Source of the DNA: Corallococcus caeni
GTDB taxonomy: Bacteria; Myxococcota; Myxococcia; Myxococcales; Myxococcaceae
Assembly (NCBI RefSeq): GCF_036245865.1
Contig: NZ_BTTW01000001.1
Span: 992,001 to 1,056,000, forward strand
Reading direction: 5' to 3'
Length of the DNA: 64,000 nucleotides
In this document: positions 55,255 to 64,000 of the stretch, piece by piece
Layout of the letters: each line of letters starts with the position of its first letter
How positions within the stretch are numbered: the stretch's first letter is position 1
The notes under the pieces: generated by a model
What the model was told of the DNA's origin: nothing
The model's input: the letters and a program-made list of their open reading frames with translations, nothing else
Databases searched by the model: none
Program-made: the position numbers and the translations under genes

Positions 55255-57306
55255 CTACTCGTCGTCGTACGACGGCTCGAAGACGTACGTGAGCTTCACC
55301 AGGAACTCCCGGCTGAACACCGGCAGGGGCGCGTGTCCGCCGTTGTACGGCTGGGCCACCCGGAAGTCGCTGCCCAGCAGGTTGTAGACGCCCGCGCCAA
55401 TCTCCAGGCCCTTCGTCCCCACGTTCTCCGCGCGCACGAAGAGGTTGAGCAGCAGCCGGGGGGCCAGCGACTGGACCTCCGACACGCCCTCCTCGTCCGG
55501 TGCGCCCACGGCGAAGCGCTGGCCCACCAGCACGGCGGTGGGGCTGACGGACAGCCACGGCAGCACCTTCGCCGTGCCCGTCAGCGTCGCCTTGTGCGTG
55601 GGCAGGCCGGTGAAGGCCTTGGGCTCACCGGGGACCAGGTAGTCCTCCACGTCGTTGCGGCCACCGGGCCGGTAGAAGGAATAGCCCACCTGCGCGCGGC
55701 CCCACGGCCCGCGCAGCCGGTAGTCCAGCTCCACGCCCCGGCTGCCCAGGCGGCCCAGGTTGCGGTACGCCTCCGAGCCCGTGTCCACGTCGTACGAATA
55801 GATGATGGGGTCCGTCACGCCCACGTCGAAGGCGTTGGCGCTCAAGCTCTGGCCCTCGCCCAGGCGCACGGTGGCCTCCAGCTCGTACACCGTGGTGCGC
55901 TCCGGCCGCACGTCCTCGCCCAGGGAGATGTTCTCGATGCCCGGCGCGCGGAAGGCGCGACTGTAGAGGGCCTTGCCGCTCACCGGCCCGAAGGACTTGA
56001 GCAGCACCAGGCGCGGCACGAACGAGCTGCCGAAGAAGCTGTGGTCCTCGAAGCGCGCGCCCACCACCACCGTCGCGATGGGGTTGTCCGAGTACGCCTC
56101 CACGAAGCCCGCGACGTTGCGGTAGGAGACGACGTCCTGGTCGCCGTTGAAGGGCTCCTGCAGGCCGATGCCCGCGGGCCCCCGCAGCTGCCCCTGGTCG
56201 AACGCCAGGTCCACGCCGCCCGTGAGCTGGAGGAAGTCGAACGCCGCCCAGCGCGCCAGCGCCCGGCCCCGGAGGCGCCGGTAGCGCTTGTCGTAGAAGA
56301 ACTCCGAGTCCTCGTCCGAGTCCCGGTACGACTCGCCCAGCGTGAGGTTCAGCCGGGGGATGATTTCAATCCGGTCCGTGGGCCGGAAGCGGTCGCTCAG
56401 CTCCGCGTGGAAGGACTCGAAGTCGGTGTCCGCGGGCGCGGGCAGCACCTGGTCCACGGAGACCACCGACGAGGTGTCCTGGCGCTGGTACAGCACGCTC
56501 AGCTGGAGGTCGCGGTAGCCCACGCCCGCCTGCACCACCGTGGGATCCATCCGCGACGCGCCGTTCATGCTCGCGGAGCCGCCGTAGAAGTCGTCGAAGA
56601 CGGCGTCGCTGCGCTGCCCCTGCCCCAGCGACGCGGACGCGAAGGCGCTCAGGCCCGCCACGCTCTCGAAGACCTTGCGCCCGGACAGCGTCAGGCTCCG
56701 GCGGCCCAGGCCGTGCGACAGCTGCCCGTACGTGCCCACCGCCAGCGCGTCCGTGCTGCCCTGGATGCCCCGGGTGATGACGTTGATGACGGCCAGCTCC
56801 GCGTTGCCGCCGTAGATGACGGAGCCGGGGCCGCGCACCACCTCGATGCGCTCAATCAGCTCCACCGGGAACTCGTGCCCCAGCTGCATCGTGGAGTAGA
56901 GCTGCTCGTTGATCTCCTTGCCGTCGATGATGAGCAGCACCTTGCCTTCCTGGCCCCACAGGCCCCGGAAGCCCGGCCCCACCGTGCCCTGCACGTCCAC
57001 GCCGAAGAAGAAGCCGGGCACGTTCAAGAGCACGTCCATCAGGTCGCGCGCACCGGAGGCGCGAATCTCATCCGCGGTGATGGCCGTCACCACCGCCGGC
57101 GAGTCGTGCAGCTTCGTGATGGCGAAGGACGCCACCTGGCTGTGCACCTCCGGCTCGTCGTCCAGTTGCTCCTCGCGCTGCTCGTCCACGGAGGGCGTCT
57201 CCGGAGGCCCGGGGTCCAGCGTGGGCTCCGTCTGCGCGAAGCCCGTGCCCGCGCCCAGCAGCGCAAGCCATACACACACACGACGCCCGTGCCTGGTGAA
57301 GCCCAT
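55255..57306 (-). CDS. TonB-dependent outer-membrane receptor
   Basis: 683 residues from ATG 57306. Signal peptide ([13 protein letters not shown]), then the plug domain ([62 protein letters not shown]) and a 22-strand barrel ending with an aromatic-rich terminal strand near the C-terminus ([15 protein letters not shown]). Transports a ligand such as a siderophore, vitamin or sugar across the outer membrane with TonB-ExbBD energy. There is no extra N-terminal signalling domain. The next gene downstream is the helicase, 71 bases away, so function is probably independent. Specificity is not visible. Confidence 0.88.
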   Translation of the reverse strand: MGFTRHGRRVCVWLALLGAGTGFAQTEPTLDPGPPETPSVDEQREEQLDDEPEVHSQVASFAITKLHDSPAVVTAITADEIRASGARDLMDVLLNVPGFFFGVDVQGTVGPGFRGLWGQEGKVLLIIDGKEINEQLYSTMQLGHEFPVELIERIEVVRGPGSVIYGGNAELAVINVITRGIQGSTDALAVGTYGQLSHGLGRRSLTLSGRKVFESVAGLSAFASASLGQGQRSDAVFDDFYGGSASMNGASRMDPTVVQAGVGYRDLQLSVLYQRQDTSSVVSVDQVLPAPADTDFESFHAELSDRFRPTDRIEIIPRLNLTLGESYRDSDEDSEFFYDKRYRRLRGRALARWAAFDFLQLTGGVDLAFDQGQLRGPAGIGLQEPFNGDQDVVSYRNVAGFVEAYSDNPIATVVVGARFEDHSFFGSSFVPRLVLLKSFGPVSGKALYSRAFRAPGIENISLGEDVRPERTTVYELEATVRLGEGQSLSANAFDVGVTDPIIYSYDVDTGSEAYRNLGRLGSRGVELDYRLRGPWGRAQVGYSFYRPGGRNDVEDYLVPGEPKAFTGLPTHKATLTGTAKVLPWLSVSPTAVLVGQRFAVGAPDEEGVSEVQSLAPRLLLNLFVRAENVGTKGLEIGAGVYNLLGSDFRVAQPYNGGHAPLPVFSREFLVKLTYVFEPSYDDE

Positions 57307-57452
57307 ACGAAACAACCCTCTCGAAGGTGGGAGACGCGGGCCCTGTCCCGGGGGGAGACAGCCTCCGCGTGAAACCGAGTGTACCGGCTCCAGCCCCGTC
57401 CGAAAGTTCTGGGATTACGCGCACTGCGTCGAATGCGGGCGTGAGCCTTGTT

Positions 57453-58532
57453 TCACTTCACGCGCACGCGGGTGCTGCGGCCCGGCTCCACCTCCACCGT
57501 CATGCGCCGCTTCACCTCGCCGTTGACGCGGACCTCCACGCGCGCGGGGCCTGACGGCAGCGCCTGCGCGGAGATGGGCGGAAAGCCATACGGCCGGCCG
57601 TTGATCCACACCTCGCCGTAGAGCCCCGGCGACGTCACCTCCAGGTCGCCCCGCTGCGCCACGGCGGCCTTCGCCACGGACGGCTCCGGCGGCGGCGTGG
57701 GCTCCGGCGTGTGGGCGGGCGCGACGGGCCCCCCCGCGGGCGCCGCGCTCGCGGCGGGGGGCGAGGCGGGGACCACCGCCGCCACGGGCACCGCGGCCGG
57801 CTTCGGCGCGGCGGGCGTCAGCTCCGCGGTGAGGTCGCGGTTGAGCGAGCGCACCGCGTCCGCGTCCACCTCCACCGTCTCCTCGTACAGGCGGCGCTCG
57901 CCCTGCGCGAGCACCACGCGGTGCGTGCCCGCGGACACCGGCAGCCGCGCGGGCGTCAGGTCCACGGCCCTGCCATCCACCATCACCACCAGCCCCGGCG
58001 GCGTGGACGTCACCAGCAGCAGCCCGCCCTTCGCCTCTTCCTGGGGACCGGCCTGCGCGGCCTGCTGCTCACGGGCGGCCCGCGCGGCGGCGAGCTTCGC
58101 GGCGCGCGTGCGGGGCGTCGCGCGGCCCGGCGACGGCTCCCGCGGCGTGGGCGCCTGCGCGGCATGCCCCTGGTCGCGCGAGCGCAGGTCGGTGGCGATG
58201 CCCAGCAGGCGCGTGAGGTCGCTGTCCTTGTCGTTCGGGCGCAGCTTGAGCGCCTCGGTGAACTGCGCCACCGCGCGGTCGTAGTCGCGGTCCTCCAGCG
58301 CGGCCAGCCCCGACGCGCGCAGCGCCCGCACGAGCCCCGCGTTCGCGTCCTCCGACGGCGGCGCCGCCACGGGCGGCGGCGGCGGGGCCACGTCGGGCGT
58401 GGGGACGGGGGGCCGCGTGGCGACGGGCTCCGGCTGCGCGGCCTTGCGCGAGCGGACCATCAGGTACGCCCCGGCGTTCACGGCCACGGTGCCCAGCAGG
58501 ATGACGGCGATCCAGGTCTTCTGATTCTTCAC
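57453..58532 (-). CDS. TPR/PEGA-domain membrane protein
   Basis: 359 residues from GTG 58532 with GGGA upstream. One N-terminal membrane helix (WIAVILLGTVAVNAGAYLMV), a Pro-rich linker, a TPR-like pair (ASGLAALEDRDYDRAVAQF, TEALKLRPND) at about 72-95, an Ala/Arg-rich linker, and two PEGA-type beta domains: GLLLVTSTPPGLVVMVDG with PARLPVSAGTHRVVL, and the terminal GDLEVTSPGLYGEVWING. PEGA domains bind surface polymers or partners outside the membrane. It lies 43 bases downstream of the tail-anchored kinase gene, as is common in myxobacteria, so the two may act together. Confidence 0.8.
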   Translation of the reverse strand: MKNQKTWIAVILLGTVAVNAGAYLMVRSRKAAQPEPVATRPPVPTPDVAPPPPPVAAPPSEDANAGLVRALRASGLAALEDRDYDRAVAQFTEALKLRPNDKDSDLTRLLGIATDLRSRDQGHAAQAPTPREPSPGRATPRTRAAKLAAARAAREQQAAQAGPQEEAKGGLLLVTSTPPGLVVMVDGRAVDLTPARLPVSAGTHRVVLAQGERRLYEETVEVDADAVRSLNRDLTAELTPAAPKPAAVPVAAVVPASPPAASAAPAGGPVAPAHTPEPTPPPEPSVAKAAVAQRGDLEVTSPGLYGEVWINGRPYGFPPISAQALPSGPARVEVRVNGEVKRRMTVEVEPGRSTRVRVK

Positions 58533-58575
58533 GTTCGTTGTCCCGCTTCCCACGACGACACGGTGCGCCCGCCCT

Positions 58576-59844
58576 TCACGCGATGAACAGCCAGAACACC
58601 GCGCTGCCCACCAGCGCGACGCCCGCCGCGGCGGCCAGCCCCCAGGGGAACGCTCCGGGCGCGGCCACCTGCTCCGGCGCCGGGATGACGCCCGTGGTGG
58701 ACCCCGTCCCGGTGCTCCGGGGCAGCACGCCGGTGGGCACCAGCGCGCTGGACTCCTGGAGGTCCACCGCGTGCTCCGGCACCATGGCCGGCGGCGCGCT
58801 GGAGACGCCCGAGCCCACCAGGCTGGAGGAGCCCGGCATGGAGCCCGGCACCGCCACCGCGGTGGACACCCGGCCGGAGGCATCCGGCGGGAAGAGCGTG
58901 GCCATCAGCGTCGCCAGCTCCCGGCCGCCGGACGTCCAGTGCTGCGCCGTGCGGTAGCGCTCCAGCTCGTCGTGCAGCTCGCGCGCCGTCTGGTGGCGCT
59001 GCGCCGGGTCCTTCGCGAGCAGCTTGAGCAGGATGCGCTCCAGCTCCGGCGGGAAGCCCGGCGCCACCTGCGACGGCGGCGGCACGTCCCCCTGCGACGC
59101 GGCCACGATGGTGGCCTCCATCGTGTCGCGCTTGAACAGCCGGCGCCCCGTGGACAGCTCGTAGAGGACGATGCCCAGCGAATACAGGTCCGAGCGGTGG
59201 TCCAGCTCCCGGTTGGTGATCTGCTCCGGGGACATGTACGCGTACTTGCCCTTCACCACCCCGGCCACCGTGCGCTCCAGGTTCACGGAGCTCTTCACGA
59301 TGCCGAAGTCCGCCAGCTTCACGATGCCGTCGCGCGACACCAGCACGTTGCCCGGCGTGATGTCCCGGTGCACCAGCTTCAGCGGCGTTCCGTCCGACAG
59401 CGTCTTCGCGTGCGCGTACGTCAGCGCGTCCGACATCGCGATGCCCACGTCCACCGTCACGCGCGGGCCCAGCGGCATGTTCGACGCCGCCGCGTGCCGC
59501 ATGATGCGGTCCAACGACTGGCCCTGGATCCACTCCATCGCCAGGTAGTACTGGCCGTCGATCTTCCCGAAGTCGAACACCTGCACGATGTTCGGGTGCG
59601 TGAGCAGCGCCGCCACCTTCGCCTCGTCCGCGAACATCCGCGCGAAGGGCTCCAGGTTCGCGTACTCCGGCAGGATGCGCTTGATGACGCACGCCTTGGA
59701 GAAGCCGTCCGGCCCGTCCAGCGTCGCAAGGAAGATGTGCGCCATGCCGCCCGCGGCCAGCCGCTGCACCATGCGGTACTTCCCGAAGCGGCTGTCCACT
59801 CCGGGTGCGGCCGGCGGAGGCGTCGCGGTATCAACCCTGTCCAA
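58576..59844 (-). CDS. Tail-anchored Ser/Thr protein kinase (Hanks type)
   Basis: 422 residues from TTG 59844 with GGGGAG upstream. Kinase domain at about 22-290: glycine loop LAAGGMAHIFLA, Lys55 in CVIKRI, HRDITPGNVL (Ile-Thr in place of Leu-Lys), ADFGIVK, YMSPEQITNR and DLYSLGIVLYELSTG. A Ser/Pro/Val-rich linker leads to a C-terminal membrane helix (about 400-420), so it is a tail-anchored kinase without an extracytoplasmic sensor. The Thr replacing the Lys of HRDLK is tolerated in several bacterial kinases. It is followed by the PEGA-domain gene and divergent from the MFS transporter (167 bases between starts). Confidence 0.87.
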   Translation of the reverse strand: MDRVDTATPPPAAPGVDSRFGKYRMVQRLAAGGMAHIFLATLDGPDGFSKACVIKRILPEYANLEPFARMFADEAKVAALLTHPNIVQVFDFGKIDGQYYLAMEWIQGQSLDRIMRHAAASNMPLGPRVTVDVGIAMSDALTYAHAKTLSDGTPLKLVHRDITPGNVLVSRDGIVKLADFGIVKSSVNLERTVAGVVKGKYAYMSPEQITNRELDHRSDLYSLGIVLYELSTGRRLFKRDTMEATIVAASQGDVPPPSQVAPGFPPELERILLKLLAKDPAQRHQTARELHDELERYRTAQHWTSGGRELATLMATLFPPDASGRVSTAVAVPGSMPGSSSLVGSGVSSAPPAMVPEHAVDLQESSALVPTGVLPRSTGTGSTTGVIPAPEQVAAPGAFPWGLAAAAGVALVGSAVFWLFIA

Positions 59845-60011
59845 ATTGTACTCCCCGGACGGAACTCGTAATTCCGGGAAGATACCGATGACATGCCCGG
59901 CTCACAAGTTTCGCACACCGTGTCAACAGGTTTTGCGGTGAATACACCTTAACAACGTAACGGATGGGGCCCTGGCGGGTGTCCCGGCATATCCTCCCGG
60001 TCCTCCCGCGC

Positions 60012-61346
60012 ATGGCGACCCCCTCCTCCGACGCCCCGTCCCCGCTGGCCGCTCCCCGTCCCCTGTCCGCCCAGGACGTCCGCACCCTGGGCCTGGCGGC
60101 GCTGGGGGGCGCGCTGGAGTTCTACGACTTCATCATCTTCGTGTTCTTCACGGGGGTGATGGGGCGGCTGTTCTTCCCCCCGGAGACGGCGGACTGGCTG
60201 CGGCAGCTGCAGACGTTCGGGCTGTTCGCGGCGGGCTACCTGGCGCGGCCGCTGGGCGGCATCGTGATGGCGCACTTCGGGGACCGGACCGGGCGCAAGC
60301 GGATGTTCACGCTGAGCGTCTTCCTGATGTCGGTGCCCACGCTGTGCATGGGCCTGCTGCCCACGTACGCCACCGCGGGGTACGCGGCGCCGCTGCTGCT
60401 GCTCACGCTGCGGCTGCTCCAGGGCGCGGCGGTGGGTGGGGAGGTGCCGGGCGCGTGGGTCTTCGTCTCCGAGCACGTGCCGGAGCAGCGCGTGGGGCTG
60501 GCGTGCGGGACGCTCACCTCCGGGCTCACGCTGGGCATCCTGCTGGGGTCGCTGGTGGCCACCGCGGTCAACACCGTCTTCACGCCGGAGCAGGTGATGG
60601 CGTACGGCTGGCGCGTGCCCTTCGTCGTGGGCGGCGTGTTCGGCTTCCTCGCCGTGTTCCTGCGCCGCTGGCTCCAGGAGACGCCCGTCTTCGAGGAGAT
60701 GCGTCAGAAGAAGGCGCTGGTGAAGGAGCTGCCGCTCAAGGCCGCGCTCCGGGGCCACGGGCCCGCCGTCGTCGTGTCCATGCTGTTCACCTGGGTGCTG
60801 ACGGCGGGCATCGTGGTGGTCATCCTGATGACGCCCACGTTGATGCAGCAGCTGCACGGCATCCCGCCCGCGCGGGCGCTGGCGGCCAACAGCGTGGCCA
60901 CGCTCACGCTCACCGTGGGCTGCGTCTGCTACGGGCTGCTGGCGGACCGGCTGGGGGCCACGCGGGCCATGGGCATCGGGGCGGGCGTGCTGCTCGTGGC
61001 CGCGCAGCTGTTCTACCGGGGCGTGGCGAGTTCCCCCGAGCACCTGGTGCCGCTCTACGCGGGCGTGGGGTTCTGCGTGGGCGTCGCGGGCGTGGTGCCC
61101 GCCGTGATGGTGCAGGCCTTCCCCCCGGCGGTGCGCTTCTCCGGCCTGTCGTTCTCCTACAACGTGGCCTACGCGCTGTTCGGCGGCCTCACGCCGCTGG
61201 CCGTCACGCTGGCCATGAAAGAGAGCCCGCTCGCGCCCGCGCACTACGTCTCCGGCGTCTGCGCGGTGGGACTCGTGGTGGCGCTGCTGCGCTTCCGGGG
61301 CTTCACCGCCAGCGAGGCGGCCCCTCCGCCCACGCCCTCCCGCTGA
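60012..61346 (+). CDS. MFS transporter, metabolite:H+ symporter (MHS/ProP) type
   Basis: 444 residues from ATG 60012. Twelve membrane segments. MHS-type signatures: ALGGALEFYDFIIFVFF (TM1), ARPLGGIVMAHFGDRTGRKRMF (loop 2-3, shortened here in quotation) and LLQGAAVGGEVPGAWVF (TM4-5). It imports an organic acid, osmolyte or sugar acid with protons. The substrate cannot be read. It is a monocistronic-looking gene divergent from the kinase gene at 59844, and the next gene is a KaiC-like ATPase 222 bases downstream. Confidence 0.85.
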   Translation: MATPSSDAPSPLAAPRPLSAQDVRTLGLAALGGALEFYDFIIFVFFTGVMGRLFFPPETADWLRQLQTFGLFAAGYLARPLGGIVMAHFGDRTGRKRMFTLSVFLMSVPTLCMGLLPTYATAGYAAPLLLLTLRLLQGAAVGGEVPGAWVFVSEHVPEQRVGLACGTLTSGLTLGILLGSLVATAVNTVFTPEQVMAYGWRVPFVVGGVFGFLAVFLRRWLQETPVFEEMRQKKALVKELPLKAALRGHGPAVVVSMLFTWVLTAGIVVVILMTPTLMQQLHGIPPARALAANSVATLTLTVGCVCYGLLADRLGATRAMGIGAGVLLVAAQLFYRGVASSPEHLVPLYAGVGFCVGVAGVVPAVMVQAFPPAVRFSGLSFSYNVAYALFGGLTPLAVTLAMKESPLAPAHYVSGVCAVGLVVALLRFRGFTASEAAPPPTPSR

Positions 61347-61568
61347 CGTCCGCCCGCCCGCCCCGCGGCCAGAGGTGTTGACCGGTTGGCGGTACGCCGG
61401 GCACCCGGGTTCGTCGTGATGGCTCCCGTCGGAAGTGTCGGTTATGCGGCAACAAAACGGAGGGTGCCCCGGGCAGGCCCTGTTGCCCGTGCGCATCTTG
61501 TCCCGGCGCGTGCTTTCGAGCGGCGAAAGCCTCGCGCGATGTTCCCACGCCGCCTGACGGAACCTGGC

Positions 61569-63038
61569 ATGCCCAGCAGTGAGTCCGCCCTCTTCCAGAG
61601 CGGCATTCCCAGTTTCGACGTCCTCCTGGGCGGAGGCATCCCTCCGCGCCAGTCCTTCATCGTCACCGGTACGCCCGGGTCCGGGAAGACGGTGCTGTGC
61701 AGTCAGGTGGCCTTCATGGCCGCCGCGCGCGGTATTCCCGTGGTGCTGGCGACCGTCACCTCGGAGCCGCACGACAAGTTGATGGGGGCCCTGTCCAGCT
61801 TCGAGTTCTTCAAGCCGGACGTGCTGGGCGAGAAGCTCTTCATCATCAGCGCCTACTCCGCGCTCAAGCGGGGCCCGAAGGAGGCGCGGGACCTGCTCCT
61901 GCAGACGGTGCGCGAGCGCGGCGCAGCCATGCTCTTCATCGACGGGCTGCGCTCCATCCGGGACCTCTGGCAGGACGAGGCGCGGCTGCGCGAGTTCCTC
62001 TACGAGCTGGGCATCGGCCTGGCGGCCAGCAACTGCATCGGCCTGTTCACCACGGAGTATCCGCTGGAGCGGCTGATGGCGCTGCCGGAGGCCACCACGG
62101 TGGACGGCATCGTGTCCCTGTCCGTCCAGGTCCACGGCTCGCGCCGCGTGCGCCGGGTGGAGGTGGTGAAGCTGCGCGGCCGGCCCCACCTGACGGGCGA
62201 GCACACCATGACCATCCACGAGGGGGGCGTGGAGTTCATCCCGCGCCTGGAGGCCGTCCCGCTGGAGTTCCGGGACGAGCCGCCCACGCTCAAGCGCAAG
62301 GGCTTCGGGCTGCCGGAGCTGGATGCGCTGATGCACGGAGGGCTCCCGGAGCTCAGCACGACGATGCTCGCGGGGAGCATGGGCATTGGCAAGACGCTGC
62401 TGGCCACGCACTTCGCCGCGGACGCCGCGCGCCACGGCGAGCGGGCGCTCTTCGTCTCCTTCTTCGACGCGCCGGCCATGCTCATGGCGCGCGCCAAGCG
62501 CGTGGGGCTGGACGTGGATCCCCTGCTGGGCGAGGGGCGGCTGACGCTGCGGTACGTGCCCCCCATGGAGTTCGAGGCGGACGTGCTCGTGCGGGACATC
62601 CTGCGGCAGGTGGACGCGCTCAAGGTCCAGCGGCTGGTGCTGGACGGGCTCACCGACCTGGAGCTGTCCATCATCGACCCCGGACGGCGGCGCACCTTCC
62701 TGGCCTCGCTCGCGATGCGGCTGCGGATGCGGGGAGTCACCTCGCTCTTCACCCGCGAGGTGCCGAAGATCGTGGGCACGGAGCTGGACTTCAACGACGC
62801 GCCGGTCGCCATCCTGGGAGAGAACCTGCTGCTGCTGCGCTACGTGGAGCTGCACGGTCAGATGCACCGCATCATGTCCGTGCTCAAGATGCGGGACAGC
62901 GAGTACTCCCCCGACCTGCGAGAGTTCCAGATCAAGGACACCGGCGTGAAGGTGCTCGCCCCGGTGCGCTCCGCGGTAGGACTGTTGACAGGCCAGGCCC
63001 GCCCGCTGGGGACCACCGTGGGAGGGCTGGGTGAATGA
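61569..63038 (+). CDS. Double-domain KaiC/RAD55-like ATPase
   Basis: 489 residues from ATG 61569 (ATG 61539 is in frame). Two KaiC-type P-loop domains: GTPGSGKT (34-41) with the second-strand LFIDGLRSI, and GSMGIGKT (269-276) with LVLDGLTDLE. The N-terminal GIPSFDVLLGGGIPP is typical of KaiC-like proteins. Unlike cyanobacterial KaiC, Ser/Thr autophosphorylation residues are not obvious. Such proteins often work with a histidine kinase/response regulator as signal-transducing ATPases. The next gene overlaps by four bases (ATGA) and encodes exactly such a regulator-kinase, so the pair is a single signalling unit. There is no KaiA or KaiB homologue in view. Confidence 0.88.
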   Translation: MPSSESALFQSGIPSFDVLLGGGIPPRQSFIVTGTPGSGKTVLCSQVAFMAAARGIPVVLATVTSEPHDKLMGALSSFEFFKPDVLGEKLFIISAYSALKRGPKEARDLLLQTVRERGAAMLFIDGLRSIRDLWQDEARLREFLYELGIGLAASNCIGLFTTEYPLERLMALPEATTVDGIVSLSVQVHGSRRVRRVEVVKLRGRPHLTGEHTMTIHEGGVEFIPRLEAVPLEFRDEPPTLKRKGFGLPELDALMHGGLPELSTTMLAGSMGIGKTLLATHFAADAARHGERALFVSFFDAPAMLMARAKRVGLDVDPLLGEGRLTLRYVPPMEFEADVLVRDILRQVDALKVQRLVLDGLTDLELSIIDPGRRRTFLASLAMRLRMRGVTSLFTREVPKIVGTELDFNDAPVAILGENLLLLRYVELHGQMHRIMSVLKMRDSEYSPDLREFQIKDTGVKVLAPVRSAVGLLTGQARPLGTTVGGLGE

Positions 63039-64000
63039 GCCTGGTCCTCATCGCGGAGGATGAAGAGGCGCTCCTGGAGGTCTTCTCCGAGGTGGTGGAG
63101 GACCTGGGCCACCGGGTCATCCGCGCGCACAACGGCGAGGAGGCCCTGCTGCTGGCGCGCACGGAGACGCCGGACCTGGTGGTCAGCGACCACATGATGC
63201 CCCGGCGCACCGGCATGCAGCTGTTGCACGCCATGCGCTCCGAGCCGACCCTTTCGGACGTGCCGTTCCTGCTGTTGAGCGCGGCGCGCCCCCAGGGGCG
63301 TGAAGCGGCCCAGACCTTCCTCGCGAAGCCGGTGGACCTGAGCACCTTCGAGCAGGCCGTGAGCAGCGCGCTCAAGTACCGCGTGGAGCAACGGACGGAC
63401 GCCGCCCCGGCCGCGCGCGATGCGTCCGGTTCGGTGAGCCTGGCGCGCGAGGAGATGCTCAACTGGGTGGCGCACGAGCTGAAGACGCCGCTCTCCTCCG
63501 CGCGGCTCAACACGCAGCTCTTGCTGCGCAAGGTGCAGAAGCGCGGCATCGACGACGAGCGCCGCTCCGCGGAGGCCGTCCTGCGCCAGTTGGATCGGAT
63601 GAACGGGCTGGTGACGTCCATCCTGGACGCCTCCCGGCTGGCGGACGGCAAGCTGGAGCTGAAGCTACAGCCCACGGCGCTGGCGCCCTTCCTCCAGGAG
63701 CTCATCCAGGAGTGGCGCGAGCTCCAGCCGGACATGGACTTCACCTTCCACGACGGCGAGCCGCTGGAGCCCCTGCTGCTGGACGCGGAGCGGCTGCGCC
63801 AGGTGCTCAACAACCTGCTGTCCAACGCGGTGAAGTACAGCGGCACGTCGCGCCACGTGGAGATGGGCGTCACGCTCAACCCGGGCCTCGTCCTCATCCA
63901 CGTGCGCGACTGGGGCGTGGGCATCCCCGCCAGCGCCCTGCCCCACGTCTTCGACCGCTTCCAGCGCGCGGACGAGGACCGCGAGCGCGGCCACGGCCTG
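63035..64000 (+). CDS. Response regulator-histidine kinase hybrid (3' end outside window)
   Basis: Open frame from ATG 63035 (ATGA overlap with the KaiC-like stop) to the right edge, 322 residues visible. The receiver domain at about 1-120 has acidic EDEE (8-11), phospho-Asp in VVSDHMMP (D51) and Lys near AKPVD. The HisKA domain follows (NWVAHELKTPLSSARL, H-box His), with HATPase_c started (LNNLLSNAVKYSG for N box, DWGVGI for G1). There is no sensor or membrane part, so it is cytoplasmic. A receiver N-terminal of a kinase plus a KaiC-like partner suggests an input relay, perhaps time- or metabolism-linked (inference). The remaining kinase end lies outside the window. Confidence 0.85.
   Translation, partial: MSLVLIAEDEEALLEVFSEVVEDLGHRVIRAHNGEEALLLARTETPDLVVSDHMMPRRTGMQLLHAMRSEPTLSDVPFLLLSAARPQGREAAQTFLAKPVDLSTFEQAVSSALKYRVEQRTDAAPAARDASGSVSLAREEMLNWVAHELKTPLSSARLNTQLLLRKVQKRGIDDERRSAEAVLRQLDRMNGLVTSILDASRLADGKLELKLQPTALAPFLQELIQEWRELQPDMDFTFHDGEPLEPLLLDAERLRQVLNNLLSNAVKYSGTSRHVEMGVTLNPGLVLIHVRDWGVGIPASALPHVFDRFQRADEDRERGHGL

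Noticed and set aside
59921..59926. TTGACA on the minus strand upstream of the tail-anchored kinase, possible -35 box
   Set aside because: No acceptable -10 element at 16-18 bases spacing.
59949..62867. A 972-residue open frame on the minus strand across the MFS and KaiC-like genes
   Set aside because: Low-complexity Arg/His/Gln-rich translation typical of the antisense of GC-rich genes; the plus-strand genes have clear motifs.

Overview
The window looks like a chromosomal segment from a myxobacterium of the family Myxococcaceae (Corallococcus or Myxococcus type; genus not proven). Evidence is the high G+C (about 70% by eye in most genes), GTG/TTG starts, five eukaryotic-type Ser/Thr kinase genes in 64 kb, an FHA-containing sigma-54 activator, PEGA, HEAT and RTX proteins, and a three-gene locus resembling the Sit lipoprotein toxin systems of Myxococcus. 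No rRNA, tRNA or CRISPR array was seen.

Layout: (1) 1-3172 is a G+C-poor (about 50%) block of three translationally coupled genes: a beta-rich protein cut by the window edge, a kinase-fold protein, and an unknown protein. It ends at an IS630-type remnant (3229-4130). The remnant is joined directly to the last 57 codons of an RluA-type pseudouridine synthase (4131-4304), which points to insertion and deletion in a core gene. (2) 4315-10412, minus strand: an MDR oxidoreductase and an operon of two GMC oxidoreductases, each with a ferredoxin-like four-Cys motif, plus an alpha/beta hydrolase with Cys in the nucleophile elbow. (3) 10664-14452: two tandem paralogous membrane Ser/Thr kinases. (4) 14453-16717: a second G+C-poor patch with two orphan membrane proteins. 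(5) 16718-21055, minus: an NPD-like flavoprotein, a spermidine-synthase-like protein, a lipoprotein, and an RTX-repeat protein with an M91-like zinc protease tail. (6) 21334-26544, plus: a Cys-rich M23-like secreted protein, two HEAT-like proteins, a ZIP metal transporter and an FHA/sigma-54 activator. (7) 26642-35502, minus: a Ser/Thr kinase, a lipoprotein, a 1286-residue kinase/ATPase/TPR regulator and an OPT transporter.

(8) 35701-37590: a lipoprotein with a C-terminal Hint (hedgehog/intein) domain. (9) 37595-41255: a coupled pair of a DUF262 protein and a HipA kinase fused to a SAM methyltransferase, a possible defence or toxin unit, followed by a CPBP protease. (10) 42194-48774: an astacin metalloprotease with propeller repeats, a GH13 trehalose-synthase-like enzyme, an LLM flavoprotein and a winged-helix protein. 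(11) 49000-52212: the Sit-like locus, consisting of a barrel-like protein, a lipoprotein with an HNH-like toxin tip and a DUF2019-like immunity protein. (12) 52238-64000: SNF2/SWIM helicase, TonB-dependent receptor, PEGA protein, tail-anchored Ser/Thr kinase, MHS-type MFS transporter, double KaiC-like ATPase and a response regulator-histidine kinase cut by the right edge.

The best candidates for undescribed biology are the three-gene kinase-like cassette at the left edge, the DUF262/HipA-methyltransferase pair, the Hint lipoprotein, the RTX-M91 protein and the Sit-like locus.
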